A stretch of 64,000 nt of DNA, taken from the NCBI RefSeq assembly GCF_000771745.2, contig NZ_JPSL02000040.1, positions 626,157-690,156 of the forward strand. Direction: 5' to 3'. The notes below the pieces were generated by a model, which worked only from the letters and a program-made list of their open reading frames with translations, made no database searches and had not been told where the DNA came from. Every line of letters starts with the position of its first letter. Positions within the stretch are counted from its first letter, which is position 1. This DNA comes from Thermus filiformis (GTDB lineage: Bacteria > Deinococcota > Deinococci > Deinococcales > Thermaceae). Positions 7,776-15,738 of the stretch are shown here, piece after piece. The translations under genes were made by a program, and so were the position numbers.

Positions 7776-8075
7776 GTGAAAGAAAAGCTTTGGGAGGCAT
7801 TGAAGGAAGTCTTGGATCCCGAGTACCCCGTCAGCGTGGTAGACCTCGGGCTTGTCCGTGGGGTCGATTACGAGGATAGCAGGGCCAGGGTCTTCCTCAC
7901 CTTCACCAGCCTGGGCTGCCCCTGCACCGAGATCATCAAGGAGGATATCCGCAGCCGCCTGCTGAAGGTAGAAGGGGTGGAAACAGTAGAGATCGAAGAG
8001 GTGTTTGAGCCTTGGAGTGCGGAGGACATCTCACCCAGAGGGCGGATGATCCTGCTTCAGTTGGGGGTGACGTGA
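7776..8075 (+). CDS. paaD: PaaD N-terminal half, MIP18/DUF59 domain
   Basis: 99 aa. D-P-E-Y-P-V-S-V-V-D-L-G-L-V and the conserved cysteine pair region G-C-P-C-T-E identify the DUF59/MIP18 fold, involved in Fe-S cluster handling. In E. coli PaaD this domain is fused to a C-terminal zinc ribbon; here the ribbon is a separate gene at 9172. The gene is 13 nt behind paaA and its TGA overlaps the ATG of paaB. Confidence 0.8.
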   Translation: MKEKLWEALKEVLDPEYPVSVVDLGLVRGVDYEDSRARVFLTFTSLGCPCTEIIKEDIRSRLLKVEGVETVEIEEVFEPWSAEDISPRGRMILLQLGVT

Positions 8076-8269
8076 TGGGGCCGGGGGAGTACTACGAGGT
8101 CTTTGCCCGCTACGAGCCAGAGGAGCCCCTCAGGCATATCGGCACCGTGCGGGCCAGAACCCCCAAGGATGCTGAGGTGTTTGCCTATACCCTTTACGAC
8201 GAGTGGAAGTGGAGGGAGATGCTCGTGGTTCCCAGGAAGGAGCTGGTATGGCTCAAAAAGCCGGAGTAG
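8075..8269 (+). CDS. paaB: Phenylacetyl-CoA epoxidase subunit B
   Basis: 64 aa. Y-E-V-F-A-R-Y-E-P-E-E-P-L-R-H-I-G-T-V and W-K-W-R-E-M-L-V-V-P-R match PaaB, the small structural subunit bridging PaaAC heterodimers. The E. coli protein is about 95 aa, so this is a short form. Start ATG 8075 overlaps the paaD stop (TGATG). Confidence 0.8.
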   Translation: MGPGEYYEVFARYEPEEPLRHIGTVRARTPKDAEVFAYTLYDEWKWREMLVVPRKELVWLKKPE

Positions 8270-8457
8270 GATACCTGGTTTTTGCTCGCAAGGAATACGC
8301 GGAGCCCTTGCGCTTCCAGGGCGAGTGGGTGGGGCTGGCCGAAACCGAAGCCGTTTTCCAGCGCTTCGGTCAGGACTGGCTCGAGGTGGTTCTGGTGCCT
8401 GAACGAGCGGTGCGTTGGGTCATCCGGTCTCCGGAAAGGGAGGAAACCCATGCCTAG
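8248..8457 (+). CDS. Second PaaB-like small protein
   Basis: 69 aa from ATG 8248, with AGGAAGGAG upstream inside paaB; the two genes overlap by 22 nt. G-Y-L-V-F-A-R-K-E-Y-A-E-P-L-R-F-Q-G followed by L-E-V-V-L-V-P-E-R mirrors the paaB pattern (F-A-R, E-P-L-R, V-V-P). I read it as a tandem paralogue, perhaps forming a PaaB heterodimer; this is inference. Confidence 0.65.
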   Translation: MAQKAGVGYLVFARKEYAEPLRFQGEWVGLAETEAVFQRFGQDWLEVVLVPERAVRWVIRSPEREETHA

Positions 8458-9232
8458 CTGGCAGGACAACGATCGGGCGGTGGCCGCCCTGGTCAACCTG
8501 GTGGTGGTTCTGGCCGACAACAAGTACTTCCTGGGCCGCCGCATCTCCGAGTGGGAGGTGGGGGCCCCTGGCCTCGAGGAAGCCGTGGCCTCCAGTGCCC
8601 TGGCGCAGGAAGAGCTCGGGCACGCCCGGGTCCTTTATCCTTTGTTGGATGAGCTTCCCTTCCCGGAGCGGCCCCTTCCCCTGGAACGGGAGGGGGATAG
8701 GAAGCGCCGCTATGCCGTCAGTTTCCTGGACAAGCCCTGGGGTACGTGGACCGAGGCTGTGGCCGCCATCCTCCTTGTAGACACGGCCCTGACCACCATG
8801 CTGGAGCACCTTACCGACTCGGCTTGGGAGCCCCTGGCCCGGCGGGCGGTCCGGATCCTGCAGGAGGAAGCCTTCCACCTGGAGTTCGCCGAGGGGCGCC
8901 TGCGGGAGCTGGCGGCCCTGCCCGGCGTAAGGGGCGAGCTCGAGGGGCACCTGCGGGCCTTCCTCCCGGAGATGCTGCTCTGGTTCGGACCCGAGGGTGA
9001 AGAGGGCGTCAGGGAGCTGGTAAGGGAGGGTCTCATCCGGGGTGGCAACGAGGCCTGGCGCCAGGCCTACCTGGGACGGATCGCCCCCCTCCTGCTGGAG
9101 GAACGCCTGGGCGTCCTTCCCTATCCCTCCTGGGACGTGGCCCGCCGCCGGTATGAGTACGGGGAGCTGCCGTGGAATCATTGGAACAGATTGCAAAGAA
9201 GACTCGAAGCCGTCTCTCCCGTAGAGAGGTGA
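8450..9232 (+). CDS. paaC: Phenylacetyl-CoA epoxidase subunit C
   Basis: 260 aa from ATG 8450 (GGGAGGAAA upstream). Ferritin-like four-helix protein: A-L-A-Q-E-E-L-G-H-A-R-V at about 49-60 and E-E-A-F-H-L-E-F-A-E later. PaaC is the structural partner of PaaA and typically lacks a working diiron site. Overlaps the previous gene by 8 nt and the next by 61 nt. Confidence 0.9.
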   Translation: MPSWQDNDRAVAALVNLVVVLADNKYFLGRRISEWEVGAPGLEEAVASSALAQEELGHARVLYPLLDELPFPERPLPLEREGDRKRRYAVSFLDKPWGTWTEAVAAILLVDTALTTMLEHLTDSAWEPLARRAVRILQEEAFHLEFAEGRLRELAALPGVRGELEGHLRAFLPEMLLWFGPEGEEGVRELVREGLIRGGNEAWRQAYLGRIAPLLLEERLGVLPYPSWDVARRRYEYGELPWNHWNRLQRRLEAVSPVER

Positions 9233-9372
9233 CCTGCCCGTGGTGCGGCTCCACCCGGGTGGAGCGCCTGGGGGAGTTTGGCCCCCAGCTTATGGGGGAG
9301 CCCTACCTGTGCCTGGAATGCCGGAGCCCCTTCGAGCGGATCCGTAAGCGGGGGGAAGATGACCAAGGTTGA
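9172..9372 (+). CDS. Zinc-ribbon half of PaaD as a separate gene
   Basis: 66 aa from GTG 9172 (GGGGAG six bases upstream). C-P-W-C-G-S near residue 22 and C-L-E-C-R-S-P-F near 47 give the C-x-x-C ... C-x-x-C-x-x-P-F pattern of the PaaD C-terminal ribbon. With the DUF59 gene at 7776 it makes a split PaaD. Overlaps paaC and the next gene. Confidence 0.75.
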   Translation: MESLEQIAKKTRSRLSRREVTCPWCGSTRVERLGEFGPQLMGEPYLCLECRSPFERIRKRGEDDQG

Positions 9373-10135
9373 GGCTTCCCTTGAGGGCGGGGTGCTCCTT
9401 CTACGGTTGAACCGTCCTGAGGCCCGCAACGCCCTGGACGGGGAGATGGTGGCGGCCCTGGAGGGGTACTTGGAGCAGGCGGGAACGGATCCCGAAGTGC
9501 AGGGGGTCATCCTCACCGGTACAGGGCGGGCTTTCTGCGCTGGCGCCGATCTGGCCCGCTTTGAGGCGGCGGAAGACCCCCGGCGGTTTCGCTGGGAAAG
9601 CCACCGCCTCTCCCGGATGGTCCAGCTTCTCGAGGAAATCGAGAAGCCCGTCGTAGTGGCTGTGAACGGTCTGGCCACCGGCCTGGGACTTGCCCTGATG
9701 CTGGCCGCGGACCTCCGGGTGGCCTCCCGGGAAGCGCGCTTTGCCTTCCGGGAGGGCCGGATCGGTCTTCTCCCCAGCCACGGCGGCATCGCCCGCCTGG
9801 TGCGCTACGTGGGGCTGGGCCGGGCCCGGGACCTCCTGCTGGGGGGGGAGGAGCTGGACGCGGAGGGGGCCCGGCTCGTGGGGCTGGTTACCGAGGTGGT
9901 GGAGCCCGAAAGCCTTTTAGACGCGGCCAGAGCCAGACTAGAAAGGGCCTTGCTCCGGGCCCCCCTGTCCTACGGGCTCGTCAAACGCCTCCTCTCGGCG
10001 GTGGATGGCATGGATCTGGGGAGCGGTCTCCTTATGGAGATGCTGGGGCAAAGTTCGTTGGTGGCTAGCGAGGATCACCGGGAGGGGCTCGCCGCCTTCC
10101 GGGAAGGGCGGGAACCCCGGTTCAGGGGGCGTTGA
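9359..10135 (+). CDS. Enoyl-CoA hydratase/isomerase, PaaG- or PaaF-like
   Basis: 258 aa crotonase: N-R-P-E-A-R-N-A-L, G-R-A-F-C-A-G-A-D-L (oxyanion hole), A-T-G-L-G-L-A-L. E in F-R-E-G-R-I-G-L-L-P aligns with a catalytic glutamate of hydratases. In the pathway either PaaG (ring-opening isomerase) or PaaF (hydratase) fits; position next to the epoxidase favours PaaG. ATG 9359 overlaps the ribbon gene. Confidence 0.75.
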   Translation: MTKVEASLEGGVLLLRLNRPEARNALDGEMVAALEGYLEQAGTDPEVQGVILTGTGRAFCAGADLARFEAAEDPRRFRWESHRLSRMVQLLEEIEKPVVVAVNGLATGLGLALMLAADLRVASREARFAFREGRIGLLPSHGGIARLVRYVGLGRARDLLLGGEELDAEGARLVGLVTEVVEPESLLDAARARLERALLRAPLSYGLVKRLLSAVDGMDLGSGLLMEMLGQSSLVASEDHREGLAAFREGREPRFRGR

Positions 10136-10674
10136 TGGCGGTGCTCGTGGCCCTCGAGGGGAAGGAGCCCCGGGTTCACCCCACAGCCTTTGTGGCCCCC
10201 ACGGCCACCCTGATCGGCGACGTGGTGGTGGAGGAGGGGGCAAGCGTGTGGTTTGGGGCGGTGCTGCGGGCGGACTTCGACCGCATTGTGGTGGGGCCGG
10301 GCAGCTGCGTCCAGGACAATGCTGTGGTCCACACCGCCGAGGGGCTCCCCACCCTTATCGGCCCCTCCGTTACCGTGGCCCATCTGGCCTATCTGGAGGG
10401 TTGTGTGGTGGAGGAGGGAGCGCTGATCGGGGTGGGGGCCCTGGTCCTCCAACGGGCCCGGGTGGGCCGGGGGGCGGTGGTGGCGGCGGGAAGTGTGGTT
10501 TTGGAGGGCATGGAGATCCCTCCCGAGACCCTGGTTGCCGGTGTCCCGGCCCAGGCCAAGAAAACCCTTTCGGGGAGCAGCCGGGCCTGGGCGGAGATGG
10601 CCGCACGGGAGTACCGGGCCCTCAGCCTCCGCTACCGGAGGACGGCCCGTCTCCTGGACAGCGGAGATACCTGA
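10135..10674 (+). CDS. paaY: PaaY-like hexapeptide-repeat thioesterase
   Basis: 179 aa left-handed beta-helix protein of the gamma-carbonic-anhydrase type: repeated I-G-D-V-V-V-E-E-G, V-Q-D-N-A-V-V-H-T and V-G-A-L-V-L. PaaY hydrolyses dead-end CoA esters of the pathway. Start overlaps the previous stop (TGATG). The 3' end overlaps the convergent TetR gene by 53 nt. Confidence 0.75.
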   Translation: MAVLVALEGKEPRVHPTAFVAPTATLIGDVVVEEGASVWFGAVLRADFDRIVVGPGSCVQDNAVVHTAEGLPTLIGPSVTVAHLAYLEGCVVEEGALIGVGALVLQRARVGRGAVVAAGSVVLEGMEIPPETLVAGVPAQAKKTLSGSSRAWAEMAAREYRALSLRYRRTARLLDSGDT

Positions 10675-11278
10675 GCAGGGCTTCCTGGCAGAGGAGCTTG
10701 TAGGTGGGGTGGAGCTCCCGCCAATCCTTTTCCTGTATCCATTGGATGAAGAGGCCGTCGATCAGGGCCCGGAGAACCTTGGCGTCCTGGGAGGGGTCCC
10801 GGGAGAAGAAGACGCCTTGGTTTACCCCGTGGCGGATGACCTCAGCGTAGGTCTCCTCCTCGATGCGCCGGGCCTCCTCCGCCAGGGCGGCAAACCTGGG
10901 GTCCTGGGGGTTTCGGGCCACGGACCCCACCAGATCCAGAAAGGTGAGGTAAAAGGTCCGGTTGGCGTCGGGGTTGACGAAGATGGCCTCCACCATCGCC
11001 CTGGCCCTCTCCTCCGGGGTGGCCGAGCGCTCCAGGGAGCGCTTGATGCGCTCGGCCACCCGGGAGAGAACCCAGCGCCAGGTGGTCAGGAGGAGCCGTT
11101 CCTTGGTCTTGAAATAGTAGAGGATCACCCCCTTGCTTACGTCCACCCGGTCGGCCACGTCCTGCAAGGACAGCCCATGGAGGCCCTTTTCCGCAAGCAG
11201 TTCGTAGGCGGCCCGGATCAGCTCGACATGTTTCGGCGTGATCCGCTCTTCCTTGTTCGGGATGCGAGGCCGGCCCAT
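10622..11278 (-). CDS. TetR-family regulator of the catabolic island, PaaR-like
   Basis: 218 aa. N-terminal helix-turn-helix: L-S-L-Q-D-V-A-D-R-V-D-V-S-K-G-V-I-L-Y-Y-F-K-T-K. It is the last gene of the minus-strand operon headed by the dehydrogenase at 13526, so it is transcribed from a promoter carrying the shared GACCGG motif and probably regulates itself. T. thermophilus PaaR, a TetR protein responsive to phenylacetyl-CoA, is the obvious model; the motif here differs from the operator I recall for PaaR, so orthology is not certain. Confidence 0.75.
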   Translation of the reverse strand: MGRPRIPNKEERITPKHVELIRAAYELLAEKGLHGLSLQDVADRVDVSKGVILYYFKTKERLLLTTWRWVLSRVAERIKRSLERSATPEERARAMVEAIFVNPDANRTFYLTFLDLVGSVARNPQDPRFAALAEEARRIEEETYAEVIRHGVNQGVFFSRDPSQDAKVLRALIDGLFIQWIQEKDWRELHPTYKLLCQEALLRYLRCPGDGPSSGSGG

Positions 11279-11288
11279 GAACCCGAGT

Positions 11289-12062
11289 TTAGCGTCCCTT
11301 GAAGACGGGCGCTCGTTTTTCCAGAAAGGCCCGGATCCCTTCCTGGCCGTCCTCGCTGTAGAAGAGGGCTTCCACCAGCTCGCGTTCTAGCCGGAGACCG
11401 TCTTCTAGGGTCCGGTCCAGACCTTCGTAGACCGCCCGCTTGATATGGGCAATGGCCAGTCCCGCGCCCCGCGCCAGGGCCTCGGCAAAGCGGCGGGTTT
11501 CCTGGACCAGGGTGTCGCGATCGGGGTAGAGCCGTTCCACAACCCCCAGGCGGTGGGCTTCCTCAGGGGTGAGGGTCTGGCCGGAGGCCATAAGCTCCAG
11601 AGCCTTGCCCCACCCCACCAGCCGGGGCAGCCGTTGCGTGCCCCCAGTTCCGGGGAGGAGGCCCAGGGTGACCTCGGGCAGGCCCAAGCGATACTCCCCC
11701 TGAGCAGCGAACCTGAGATCGCAGGCTAGGGCGATCTCCAGACCTCCTCCAAGGGCGTGGCCCGCGATTTCGGCGATAAAAATTTTGGGGATGCGGGCGA
11801 TCCCATTGAAGACCTCGTGGGCCCGCCGGACCATAGCCATGTTGACATCCGGCGGATTTTCAGAAAAGGCCTTTACATCGGCCCCCCCGGAGAAGAACCT
11901 CTCTATAGCGCTCCGAACGATGACCGCCTTCACCTCCGGGTCCGTGGCCGCCTGCTCAATGGCCTTCCCGAAGGCCTCGATGAAATCCCGGTTGTAGCTG
12001 TTGGCCGGAGGGCGGTTGAGGGTAATGACGCCCACGCCACCTTCCTTGCTGAACTCCACCAT
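11289..12062 (-). CDS. Enoyl-CoA hydratase
   Basis: 257 aa crotonase: N-R-P-P-A-N-S-Y-N, R-F-F-S-G-G-A-D-V-K (oxyanion hole), L-P-E-V-T-L-G-L-L-P-G-T-G-G-T-Q-R-L-P-R with both catalytic-region glutamates of a hydratase (E in L-P-E). Middle gene of the minus-strand operon, 12 nt after the dehydrogenase. Probably hydrates an unsaturated dicarboxyl-CoA (PaaF-type role, inferred). Confidence 0.8.
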   Translation of the reverse strand: MVEFSKEGGVGVITLNRPPANSYNRDFIEAFGKAIEQAATDPEVKAVIVRSAIERFFSGGADVKAFSENPPDVNMAMVRRAHEVFNGIARIPKIFIAEIAGHALGGGLEIALACDLRFAAQGEYRLGLPEVTLGLLPGTGGTQRLPRLVGWGKALELMASGQTLTPEEAHRLGVVERLYPDRDTLVQETRRFAEALARGAGLAIAHIKRAVYEGLDRTLEDGLRLERELVEALFYSEDGQEGIRAFLEKRAPVFKGR

Positions 12063-12074
12063 GATTCCGCCTCC

Positions 12075-13526
12075 TTACTCCAGATCCCCCACTACCACGG
12101 ACTTGGTTTCAAAGTAGTAATCCAAGGCTTCGATCCCGTGCTCCTTGCCGTAGCCGCTTTGCTTGACCCCCCCGAAGGGAAGCTCGTCGTACCCGTAGTG
12201 GATCTGGTTCACCCAGGTCATGCCGGCTTCGATCTCCTGCGCGGCCTTGTGGATCCACTTAACGTTGTAGGTCCATATAGAGGAGCCCAAGCCGTAGATG
12301 GAGTCGTTGGCCATCCGGATCGCCTCATCGATGTCCTTGACCTTCCAAATGGGGAGGAGAGGTCCGAAGGTTTCCTCCCGCACCACCCGGCTGTCGTGGG
12401 CGGGCTCGGCCACCACCGTGGGGAGGAAGAAGAAGCCCCTCTCCCGGCCCTCGGGCACCTTTCCTCCATAGAGGAGCTTGCCCCCCTTGGCCAGGGCGTC
12501 CTGGAGCTGGGCCTGGACCTCCTCCCGTTGCTTGGCCGTGTGCAGGGGGCCGATGCGAATCCTGGGCCTTTCCGCCTTCACCCACCCCTCTCCGGGCTCA
12601 TAGCGGGCCACCCCTGCGAGGAGCTTCTCCAAGAAGGTGTCGTATACCTCCTCGAAGACGTAGACCCGCTTTGCGGCCAGGCAGGCCTGGCCCGCGTTCC
12701 AGAAACGGCCGATCAGGACGCCGCGCACAGCCTTGTCCAGATCCGCGTCCGGACAGATGATCACGGGATCCGAACCCCCGAGCTCCAGGGTCACCCGCTT
12801 GAAATGGGGTACGGAAAGCTCCAGGATCCTCCGGCCCGTGGCCGTCTCGCCGGTAAAGGCCACCCGCCGCACGTCAGGATGGCTCACCAGGGCCTCTCCT
12901 ACCGTCCGACCCGGTCCTGTGACGATGTTGAGCACCCCTGGGGGAAGGCCGGCCTCGTTCAGGTAGCCCACCACCTTGATGGCCGCCAGGGGCGTCGTGC
13001 TCGCAGGCTTGACCACGACGGTGTTCCCGGCCACCAGGGCGGGCCCGATCTTGGTGCCCATGAGGGTGAGGGGAAAGTTCCAGGGGACTATGGCTGCGGC
13101 CACCCCGATGGGCCGTTTGATGATCAGACCGTAGGAGGGACCAAACCGGGAGGGAAGGGGCTGGTAGCTTCCCCGGATCTTGGTGGCCAGGTCGGCGTAG
13201 TAGGTGAGCCCGTGCAGGAGGTGGTCGAACTCCCCCTGGGCCTCGTGGAGGGGCTTACCCTGTTCCCGGGTGAGGGTCTCCACGATTTCCTCGCGGTGGG
13301 CCTTCAGGATCTCGACCCCCCGCCTGAGGAACTCCCCCCGCTCCTCAAAATCCTTTTTGGACCAGGAGGGGAAAGCCTCCTTGGCCACCCTCACCGCTTC
13401 CTCCACATCCTCGATCCCGCCCAGGGGGGCATGGTCCACCACCTCCTCCGTGGCGGGATTGACCACGGGGTAGGTGGCCCCGCTCCTAGCCCGCCTCCAC
13501 TCACCTCCTATGAACATCTCCGCCAT
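12075..13526 (-). CDS. Aldehyde dehydrogenase
   Basis: 483 aa, usual ALDH length. P-W-N-F-P (NAD site), F-T-G-E-T-A-T-G-R-R, L-E-L-G-G-S-D-P (general-base Glu) and G-Q-A-C-L (nucleophile Cys) are present. Close paralogue of the ALDH at 18085. First gene of the minus-strand operon, reading from the promoter at 13548-13576. As PaaZ is absent, one of the two ALDHs may supply the semialdehyde dehydrogenase half of PaaZ (inference). Confidence 0.85.
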   Translation of the reverse strand: MAEMFIGGEWRRARSGATYPVVNPATEEVVDHAPLGGIEDVEEAVRVAKEAFPSWSKKDFEERGEFLRRGVEILKAHREEIVETLTREQGKPLHEAQGEFDHLLHGLTYYADLATKIRGSYQPLPSRFGPSYGLIIKRPIGVAAAIVPWNFPLTLMGTKIGPALVAGNTVVVKPASTTPLAAIKVVGYLNEAGLPPGVLNIVTGPGRTVGEALVSHPDVRRVAFTGETATGRRILELSVPHFKRVTLELGGSDPVIICPDADLDKAVRGVLIGRFWNAGQACLAAKRVYVFEEVYDTFLEKLLAGVARYEPGEGWVKAERPRIRIGPLHTAKQREEVQAQLQDALAKGGKLLYGGKVPEGRERGFFFLPTVVAEPAHDSRVVREETFGPLLPIWKVKDIDEAIRMANDSIYGLGSSIWTYNVKWIHKAAQEIEAGMTWVNQIHYGYDELPFGGVKQSGYGKEHGIEALDYYFETKSVVVGDLE

Positions 13527-13547
13527 CCTTACCTCCCGTCGCGGATG

Positions 13548-13576
13548 AGTTTATCTGACCGGTTGGAAAAAGTCAA
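13548..13576 (-). promoter_or_regulatory. Promoter of the minus-strand ALDH/ECH/TetR operon with operator
   Basis: On the minus strand: TTGACT, 17-bp spacer, TAAACT. The spacer holds CCAACCGGTCAGA, the complement of the CTGACCGGTTGG motif. It is divergent from the promoter at 13624, 47 bp away. Confidence 0.8.
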
Positions 13577-13623
13577 CCCGGACGTCCGCGAGGACCGTTC
13601 CCCTAGGGACTCGCCGGCCCGTC

Positions 13624-13652
13624 TTGACATGATTTATCCGACCGGTTAGACT
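13624..13652 (+). promoter_or_regulatory. Promoter of the ABC-transporter/ligase operon with operator
   Basis: TTGACA (13624-13629), 17-bp spacer, TAGACT (13647-13652). TCCGACCGGTTAGA (13637-13650) overlaps spacer and -10. A small hairpin (TCCCTTTCGGGAAGGGA, 13674-13690) lies in the leader near the ribosome site. Confidence 0.8.
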
Positions 13653-13701
13653 AACCCCGTCAGGGGACAAAAGTCCCTTTCGGGAAGGGAGGGATCGGCC
13701 G

Positions 13702-14871
13702 ATGAACTATTCCAGGCGGCGGTTGATCAAGCAGGGAGCTGCCCTCGGACTGGGCTTTTTCCTTGGAACCAGGGCCCAGCGGGAGGCTTTACGGATCGGG
13801 GTTGTCCTGCCTTACTCCGGCGTGTACGCCCAGCTGGGGGAGGACATCACCAACGGCATGCTCCTTTACTTTGAGGAGGTCAGGAACCAGGCTGGGGGCC
13901 GGCCCATCCAGCTCGTGCGGGAGGACGAAACTGCAGACCCTGCCGTGGCCCTGCGCAAGGTAACCAAGCTGGTGGAGCAGGACCGGGTGGACCTCCTCAC
14001 CGGTTTGGTGAGCACGGCCGCAGCGTACGCGGTGCGGGACTACGTTCACAACACCAAGAACATCCTCATCGTGAGCAATGCCGGGGGCAACGCTCTCACC
14101 CGGGAGCGCAAAAGCCCCTACATCTTCCGCACCTCCTTTACCAGCTGGCAGGTGAGCTTCCCCTTGGGCCGCTGGGTGGCGGAGCGAATCGGCAAGCGGG
14201 TAGCCATCGTGGCTGCAGACTACGCCTTCGGGCGGGAAAGCGCGGCCGCCTTCAAGGAGAGCTTCCTGGCGGCAGGGGGGCAGATCGTGGATGAGGTTTA
14301 CACCCCCCTTGGGAGCACGGACTTCAGTGCGGCCCTCACCCGTCTGGTGCGGGCCAGGCCCCAGGCGGTTTTCGGATTCCTGGCCGGTAGCGATGCGGTC
14401 ATCTTCCTGAAGCAGTACGCCCAGTTCGGGCTCAAGGGCAGCGTTCCCCTGACCACCACGGGGTTTACCGTGGAAGAGGACGTGATCCGGGCCGTGGGCC
14501 GCGATGCCGAAGGGGCCTACAGCAGCCTGCACTGGGCGGTGCGCCTGGCCATTCCCGAGAACCAGCGCTTCGTGCAGGCCTACCGCCGCCGCTTCAACCG
14601 GACCCCCAGCGTGTACTCCATGCAGGGCTACGACACGGCCCGGGTGATCGTGGAGGGGGTGAACGCCCTCCAGGGGGATCTGGCGAATAAGGATCGCCTG
14701 GTAGAGGCCCTGGAAGGGATCCGCTTCCGGGGACCGCGGGGTCTTTTTGAGTTCGACCCCAAGACCCATCAAGTGGTCCAGAACATCTACGTGCGCCAGG
14801 TCCGCGACGTGGGGGGTGAGCTGGCCAACGCGGTGGTGGCCGACCTGGGCCGGGTCCGGGATCCCGGTTAG
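13702..14871 (+). CDS. Branched-chain-amino-acid-type ABC substrate-binding protein
   Basis: 389 aa. The N-terminus S-R-R-R-L-I-K-Q-G-A-A-L-G-L-G-F-F-L-G is a twin-arginine-type signal, so the folded protein is exported. The body is the Peripla_BP_6 fold (R-I-G-V-V-L-P-Y-S-G-V-Y-A, then A-S-A-like hinge segments). Homologues near benzoate-type ligases bind aromatic acids; the substrate here is inferred to be aromatic or dicarboxylic. First gene of the plus operon. Confidence 0.8.
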   Translation: MNYSRRRLIKQGAALGLGFFLGTRAQREALRIGVVLPYSGVYAQLGEDITNGMLLYFEEVRNQAGGRPIQLVREDETADPAVALRKVTKLVEQDRVDLLTGLVSTAAAYAVRDYVHNTKNILIVSNAGGNALTRERKSPYIFRTSFTSWQVSFPLGRWVAERIGKRVAIVAADYAFGRESAAAFKESFLAAGGQIVDEVYTPLGSTDFSAALTRLVRARPQAVFGFLAGSDAVIFLKQYAQFGLKGSVPLTTTGFTVEEDVIRAVGRDAEGAYSSLHWAVRLAIPENQRFVQAYRRRFNRTPSVYSMQGYDTARVIVEGVNALQGDLANKDRLVEALEGIRFRGPRGLFEFDPKTHQVVQNIYVRQVRDVGGELANAVVADLGRVRDPG

Positions 14872-14877
14872 GTGCCT

Positions 14878-15738
14878 ATGGACTTTTACCTCCTCGTCCT
14901 GCTCAACGGCTTGGCCTACGCCGCCCTCCTTTTCCTCCTGGCCTCGGGCCTTTCCCTGGTCTACGGGGTTGGGCGGGTGCTCCATCTGGCCCACGGCGGG
15001 TTCTACATGCTTGGGGGGTACATCGGGTATACCCTCGTCCAGCGGTTGGGGGACTTCTGGTTGGCTCTGGCCCTCGTGCCCCTCTGCGCCCTGGTCGTTG
15101 GATGGGTGGTGGAGCGCCTGGTGAGCCTGGTCTACGGGCCGGGGCGGGCGCTGGAGCAAGTCCTCTTCACCTTCGGTCTCGCCTTCGTGATCTCAGACCT
15201 GACCCGGTTCTTCTGGGGCGCCCAGGTCCTGGGGGTGGCCGTCCCCTCGTCGTTGAACCGTCCCGTGGTCTTAGGGCCCCTTGTCTACCCCGCTTACCCC
15301 CTCTTCCTGATCGGCATGGGCGTCTTAGTGGCCTTGGGCCTTTGGGCGTCCCTCCGCTTTACCCCCTTTGGTCTTCAGGTGCGGGCGGCCGCGGGCCATC
15401 CCTCTATGGCCGAGGCCCTGGGAGTCCCCACGCGGAAGGTCCTCCAGCGGACGTACCTCCTGGGGGTGGCCCTGGCCGCCCTGGCCGGGTTTGCCGGTGC
15501 CCCCCGGATTGCCCTGGCCCCCGGGCTGGACTTTACCATGCTGATCCTGGGCCTCATCGTCGTGGTCCTGGGCGGGCTGGGCAGCGTAACGGGAGCCCTT
15601 TACGGAGCCCTCCTGGTGGGTCTGGTGGACAGCTTCGGCAAGGCCTTTCTGCCCCAGTTTTCCCAGGCCCTGATCTTTCTGATCATGGCGCTGGTCTTGA
15701 TCTTCAGGCCGGAGGGCCTCCTGGGGGGGAAAAGATGA
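14878..15738 (+). CDS. LivH-type ABC permease
   Basis: 286 aa, about eight hydrophobic helices; N-G-L-A-Y-A-A-L-L-F-L-L and G-R-V-L-H-L-A-H-G-G are typical LivH. ATG 14878 is preferred over the in-frame GTG at 14872. Overlaps livM by 4 nt. Forms the channel with LivM. Confidence 0.85.
   Translation: MDFYLLVLLNGLAYAALLFLLASGLSLVYGVGRVLHLAHGGFYMLGGYIGYTLVQRLGDFWLALALVPLCALVVGWVVERLVSLVYGPGRALEQVLFTFGLAFVISDLTRFFWGAQVLGVAVPSSLNRPVVLGPLVYPAYPLFLIGMGVLVALGLWASLRFTPFGLQVRAAAGHPSMAEALGVPTRKVLQRTYLLGVALAALAGFAGAPRIALAPGLDFTMLILGLIVVVLGGLGSVTGALYGALLVGLVDSFGKAFLPQFSQALIFLIMALVLIFRPEGLLGGKR

Noticed and set aside
10493..11302. Plus-strand ORF opposite the TetR gene
   Set aside because: Antisense of a clear TetR protein.
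11757..13649. 630-aa plus-strand ORF
   Set aside because: Antisense of the ALDH and enoyl-CoA hydratase; no domain.
13674..13690. TCCCTTTCGGGAAGGGA before the ABC binding-protein gene as SPI
   Set aside because: Stem register differs (TCCCTT/AAGGGA) and outer arms are absent.
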